From Bacteroidales bacterium (GTDB taxonomy: Bacteria > Bacteroidota > Bacteroidia > Bacteroidales > FEN-979), in assembly GCA_023229525.1 (NCBI GenBank), contig JALNZC010000079.1, positions 1 to 8,868 of the forward strand: DNA of 8,868 bases, given 5' to 3'. Made by a program: the position numbers and the translations under genes. Below are positions 5,779 through 8,868 of the stretch, piece by piece. Positions within the stretch are counted from its first letter, which is position 1. Every line of letters starts with the position of its first letter. The notes beneath the pieces are model-generated. The model was not told the origin of the DNA. It saw nothing but the letters and a program-made list of their open reading frames with translations, and did no database searches.

Positions 5779-7884
5779 ATGACCGGAAAATTAGAAAATA
5801 CAAGGAACATTGGCATCATGGCGCATATCGACGCGGGCAAAACCACGACGACAGAGCGAATCTTGTATTATACCGGTATCAATTATAAATTGGGTGAAGT
5901 GCATGATGGTACTGCCACGATGGACTGGATGATACAGGAGCAGGAGCGTGGAATCACCATCACCTCTGCGGTTACTACCGTATACTGGGATTACAATAAT
6001 CAGAATTACCGGATTAACATCATTGATACACCAGGGCATGTCGATTTTACCGTTGAAGTAGAGCGCTCCCTTCGGGTATTGGATGGGGCTATTGCAATCT
6101 TCTGCGCTGTGGGTGGAGTGGAACCCCAGTCAGAAACCGTGTGGCGGCAAGCCAATAAATATAATGTTCCCCGGATTAGTTATATCAATAAGATGGATCG
6201 TACCGGCGCTGATTTTTTTCATGTTGTTGACCAGATACGTGAGAAACTGGGCGCCAATCCCGTCATTATCCAGATCCCAATCGGAGCAGAAGATGATTTT
6301 AAAGGTATTGTTGATCTGATCACTAACAAAGCATATGGTTGGGACGAACAATCACTCGGACGGAATTATTTTGAAATCCCGATCCCTGATGATATGAGAG
6401 AAACGGTGCATCAATATAGAATGAAACTTATCGAAGGAACTGCTGAAGAGAATGATTTGCTGTTGCATAAATTTATGGAGGATCCCCACTCCATCACTGA
6501 AGAGGAAATCATTTTTGAACTTCGCAAAGCTACCATCCAGGGTAATATAACCCCGGTAATTTGTGGCGCTTCCTTTAAGAACAAAGGGGTTCAATTACTT
6601 ATCGATGCTATTATTAAATTCCTCCCCTCTCCTTATGATATGCCTGCTGTTAAAGGAATAAATCCGTTTAACGAAAAAGAAGAGACCCGACATCCTGATC
6701 CTGATGAACCTTTTACCGCATTGGCTTTTAAAATTGCGATCGATCCATTTGTCGGCAGAATTGCCTTTTTTCGTGTTTATTCGGGAAAACTGGAAGCCGG
6801 AGAAGTTGTATTAAATACCCGGTCAGAAAAGAAAGAACGTTTATTGCGCATCATGTTGATGCATGCCAATAAGCAGAATCCGCTCAAGCAAATTGAAGCC
6901 GGAGAAATAGCCGCCGCTGTCGGCTTTAAAGATATCCGCACCGGAGATACCCTTTGTGATCTTAAACATCCTATTGTTCTTGAAACCATGGTATTCCCTG
7001 AACCGGTCATAAATATGGCCGTGGAACCCAGGACCCAGGACGATGTCGAAAAGTTATCAGTTGCTTTGCATAAACTGGTAGAGGAAGATCCTACATTCAA
7101 GGTGAATGTTGATGATGAGACGGGACAAACTCTTATTAGCGGAATGGGGGAGTTGCATCTGGATATCATTACGGACCGGATCAAACGTGAATTCAATATT
7201 GAAGTAAACCGTGGGAATCCGCAGGTGGCGTACAAAGAAGCGATTATCAATTCCGTTATGCACCACGAGGTGTACAAAAAACAAACCGGCGGAAGAGGTC
7301 GTTTTGCTGACCTAGTAATTGAGATCGGGCCTGCTGATAAAGGTGTAAAGGGATTGCAGTTCATAAATGAGATCAAAGGTGGTAACATACCCAAAGAATT
7401 TATCCCGTCCATTGAAAAAGGACTTAGGGCTGCCATGACAAATGGTCCGATCATCGGATTTCCGTTGGATAGTGTTAAGGTAAGGCTGATCGACGGATCT
7501 TATCACAGTGTCGATTCGGATATCATTTCGTTTCAGGTTGCTGCAGGCATAGCTTTCAGGGAAGCAAGCCGGAAAGCCAAAGCGGTAATTCTGGAACCAA
7601 TCATGAGGTTTGAAATCGTTACTCCCAGTGAATATATGGGCGAGGTAACTGGCGATATCACCAAACGGCGAGGGCATGTTGAAGAAGTGGAATCAAGAAT
7701 TGGCAACCAGGTCATACGCGGAAGGGTACCCCTGGCTGAAATGTTCGGATATGTAACAACCTTACGCAGTCTCACTTCCGGTAGAGCTACTGAAATGCTG
7801 GAATTTTTAAAATATGAAGCGACTCCCAGGGAGATTCAGGACGAAGTATTATATAAAATCAGGGGATATGTTCCCGCCTATTAA
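5779..7884 (+). CDS. fusA: Elongation factor G (EF-G)
   Basis: Translational GTPase that drives tRNA-mRNA translocation and, with RRF, ribosome recycling; cytoplasmic. 701 residues from the ATG at 5779, a normal length. The GTPase motifs are complete: G1 AHIDAGKT (15-22), G2 RGIT (57-60), G3 DTPGH (83-87), G4 NKMD (137-140) and G5 near GAS (263-265). Domain II spans about 310-400, domain III about 405-485 (GMGELHLDI), domain IV about 486-610 and domain V to the end (SRATEML-like GRATEMLEF at 668-676). Domain IV keeps its tip loop GSYHSVDSD with His576, equivalent to the translocation-critical histidine. An in-frame ATG at 5767 would add MRLK, but GAGG at 5769-5772 lies 6 bases before the 5779 ATG and favours the latter, and MTGKLENTRNIG fits relatives better. 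It is complete, with no sign of a fusidic acid-resistance duplication. Confidence 0.97.
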   Translation: MTGKLENTRNIGIMAHIDAGKTTTTERILYYTGINYKLGEVHDGTATMDWMIQEQERGITITSAVTTVYWDYNNQNYRINIIDTPGHVDFTVEVERSLRVLDGAIAIFCAVGGVEPQSETVWRQANKYNVPRISYINKMDRTGADFFHVVDQIREKLGANPVIIQIPIGAEDDFKGIVDLITNKAYGWDEQSLGRNYFEIPIPDDMRETVHQYRMKLIEGTAEENDLLLHKFMEDPHSITEEEIIFELRKATIQGNITPVICGASFKNKGVQLLIDAIIKFLPSPYDMPAVKGINPFNEKEETRHPDPDEPFTALAFKIAIDPFVGRIAFFRVYSGKLEAGEVVLNTRSEKKERLLRIMLMHANKQNPLKQIEAGEIAAAVGFKDIRTGDTLCDLKHPIVLETMVFPEPVINMAVEPRTQDDVEKLSVALHKLVEEDPTFKVNVDDETGQTLISGMGELHLDIITDRIKREFNIEVNRGNPQVAYKEAIINSVMHHEVYKKQTGGRGRFADLVIEIGPADKGVKGLQFINEIKGGNIPKEFIPSIEKGLRAAMTNGPIIGFPLDSVKVRLIDGSYHSVDSDIISFQVAAGIAFREASRKAKAVILEPIMRFEIVTPSEYMGEVTGDITKRRGHVEEVESRIGNQVIRGRVPLAEMFGYVTTLRSLTSGRATEMLEFLKYEATPREIQDEVLYKIRGYVPAY

Positions 7885-7892
7885 TTTTTTGT

Positions 7893-8198
7893 ATGAGCCA
7901 GAGAATTAGAATAAAACTGAAGTCTTACGATTATAACCTGGTTGATAAATCAGCCGAAAAGATCGTAAAAACCGTAAAGGCTACGGGTGCTGTTGTCAGC
8001 GGTCCTATTCCTTTGCCAACGGATAAGAAGATCTTCACTGTGCTGCGTGCAACCTTCGTGAACAAAAAGTCACGGGAACAGTTTCAACTGTGCACTTACA
8101 AGCGGTTACTCGACATTTACAGTACCACGTCGAAAACCATTGATGCCCTGATGAAACTGGAATTGCCCAGTGGTGTTGAAGTTGAAATCAAGGTTTGA
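7893..8198 (+). CDS. rpsJ: Small ribosomal subunit protein uS10
   Basis: Full-length S10, 101 residues (103 in E. coli), a 30S head protein that also serves as NusE in transcription antitermination with NusB. Recognised by MSQRIRIKLKSYDYNLVDKSAEKIV (1-25), the SGPIPLPTDKKIFTVLRATFVNKKSREQF core (36-64, with the long loop) and DALMKLELPSGVEVEIKV at the C-terminus. It starts only 8 bases after the fusA stop, across TTTTTTGT, with no Shine-Dalgarno, so translational coupling to fusA is likely. No tuf gene lies between fusA and rpsJ, unlike E. coli, so the str and S10 segments form one continuous cluster as in other Bacteroidota. Confidence 0.98.
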   Translation: MSQRIRIKLKSYDYNLVDKSAEKIVKTVKATGAVVSGPIPLPTDKKIFTVLRATFVNKKSREQFQLCTYKRLLDIYSTTSKTIDALMKLELPSGVEVEIKV

Positions 8199-8243
8199 TT
8201 TGTAGATAGACAAGTAGATTTAAAAACGCAAGAAACGTAAGAA

Positions 8244-8868
8244 ATGTCTGGACTAATTGGTAAAAAAATCGGGATGACCAGTATCTACGATGCAAACGGG
8301 AAGAACATCCCCTGCACCGTGATCGAAGCTGGTCCTTGTGTGGTAACACAAGTCCGGTTAAAGGAAAAAGACGGATACGAAGCCATCCAGCTTGCTTTCG
8401 ATGAAAAGAAAGAAAAGCATACAACCAAAGCCGAACGTGGCCATTTCACCAAAGCTGGTATTACCCCCAAGAAGGTGGTAGCTGAATTTACCCGTTTTGA
8501 GGCTGACCACCAGAAGCAGTTTGGAGATATTCTCCAGGTTGATATTTTCCAGGAGGGTGAATATATCGACGTAGTTGGTATTTCCAAGGGAAAAGGTTTC
8601 CAGGGTGTTGTGAAGCGTCACCATTTTGCTGGTGTCGGCGGAGCGACTCACGGACAGCATAACCGCCTCAGGGCTCCCGGTTCAGTTGGCGCCTCATCAT
8701 GGCCTTCAAGGGTTATGAAAGGTCTCCGTATGGCCGGCCGCATGGGTGGAGATCGCATCAAAGTGATCAACCTTCAGGTTTTAAAGATTATCCTCGAGAA
8801 AAACCTTATTTTAGTTAAAGGTGCAGTACCGGGACACAATGGTTCATATGTAATTATTGAGCGATGGA
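8244..8868 (+). CDS. rplC: Large ribosomal subunit protein uL3 (partial, cut at window edge)
   Basis: L3, an early-assembly 50S protein that binds 23S rRNA near its 3' end and reaches toward the peptidyl transferase centre. 208 codons are visible and the frame is still open at the edge; L3 is usually about 205-210 residues, so only a few codons should be missing. Family blocks: MSGLIGKKIGMTSIYD (1-16), KGKGFQGVVKRHHFAG, THGQHNRLRAPGSVGASSWPSRVMKGLRMAGRMG, and VKGAVPGHNGSYVIIE near the end. In the loop after PGSVG, the residues ASS replace the QNQ of E. coli, so the glutamine methylated there by PrmB is absent. It begins 45 bases after rpsJ with an A-rich leader (ACGTAAGAA) and no Shine-Dalgarno. 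Confidence 0.98.
   Translation, partial: MSGLIGKKIGMTSIYDANGKNIPCTVIEAGPCVVTQVRLKEKDGYEAIQLAFDEKKEKHTTKAERGHFTKAGITPKKVVAEFTRFEADHQKQFGDILQVDIFQEGEYIDVVGISKGKGFQGVVKRHHFAGVGGATHGQHNRLRAPGSVGASSWPSRVMKGLRMAGRMGGDRIKVINLQVLKIILEKNLILVKGAVPGHNGSYVIIERW

Noticed and set aside
6777..7454. Long minus-strand open frame of 225 codons inside fusA
   Set aside because: It is antisense to well-conserved EF-G domains II-IV; the coding signal is wholly explained by fusA. The same holds for the other antisense frames in uvrD, rpsG, fusA and rplC.
1..8868. Mobile element, CRISPR array, defence or toxin-antitoxin system
   Set aside because: No transposase, integrase, regular spacer-repeat array, terminal inverted repeats or paired small genes were seen; the window is conserved housekeeping sequence.

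Overview
The window is a housekeeping stretch of chromosome from a member of the Bacteroidota, probably Bacteroidales-like. Four things point there. The order rpsL-rpsG-fusA-rpsJ-rplC has no tuf between fusA and rpsJ. Several promoters match the Bacteroidota -7 consensus TAnnTTTG. Most starts lack a Shine-Dalgarno sequence and have A/T-rich leaders. At the left edge there is a lipoprotein whose residues after the cysteine (C-N-K-D-D) resemble the Bacteroidota surface-export signal. Exact genus cannot be read from the sequence.

Layout. Positions 1-1048 (minus strand) hold most of an uncharacterised lipoprotein gene that runs off the left edge. A 174-base AT-rich gap separates it from a complete UvrD/PcrA-type helicase gene on the same strand (1223-3538). 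Divergent from the helicase, across a compact 81-base shared promoter region, is a gene for a membrane-anchored TylF-like SAM-dependent methyltransferase (3620-4366). Then comes a 383-base non-coding stretch (4367-4749) with two well-matched Bacteroidota promoters, about 200 bases of potentially structured sequence between them, and the leader of the str operon. From 4750 to the right edge is the start of the str/S10 ribosomal operon: rpsL (S12), rpsG (S7), fusA (EF-G), rpsJ (S10) and rplC (L3, cut by the window edge just before its expected end).

How the parts work together. The ribosomal genes are one co-directional translation operon, probably read from the promoter at 4654 and possibly also from 4408. 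The helicase is a DNA repair and replication housekeeping enzyme. The lipoprotein and methyltransferase have no evident functional tie to the operon.

No mobile element, CRISPR array, defence locus, tRNA or rRNA gene was found. The non-routine content is in the spacers of the ribosomal operon. The rpsG-fusA gap carries two related 22-base palindromes and a perfect 13-base tandem duplication that can fold into a 10-bp hairpin directly upstream of fusA. The rpsL-rpsG gap has a clean 5-bp hairpin. The region upstream of rpsL has tandem promoters, local stems and a 6-codon upstream ORF. These are candidates for translational control elements, not demonstrated ones.
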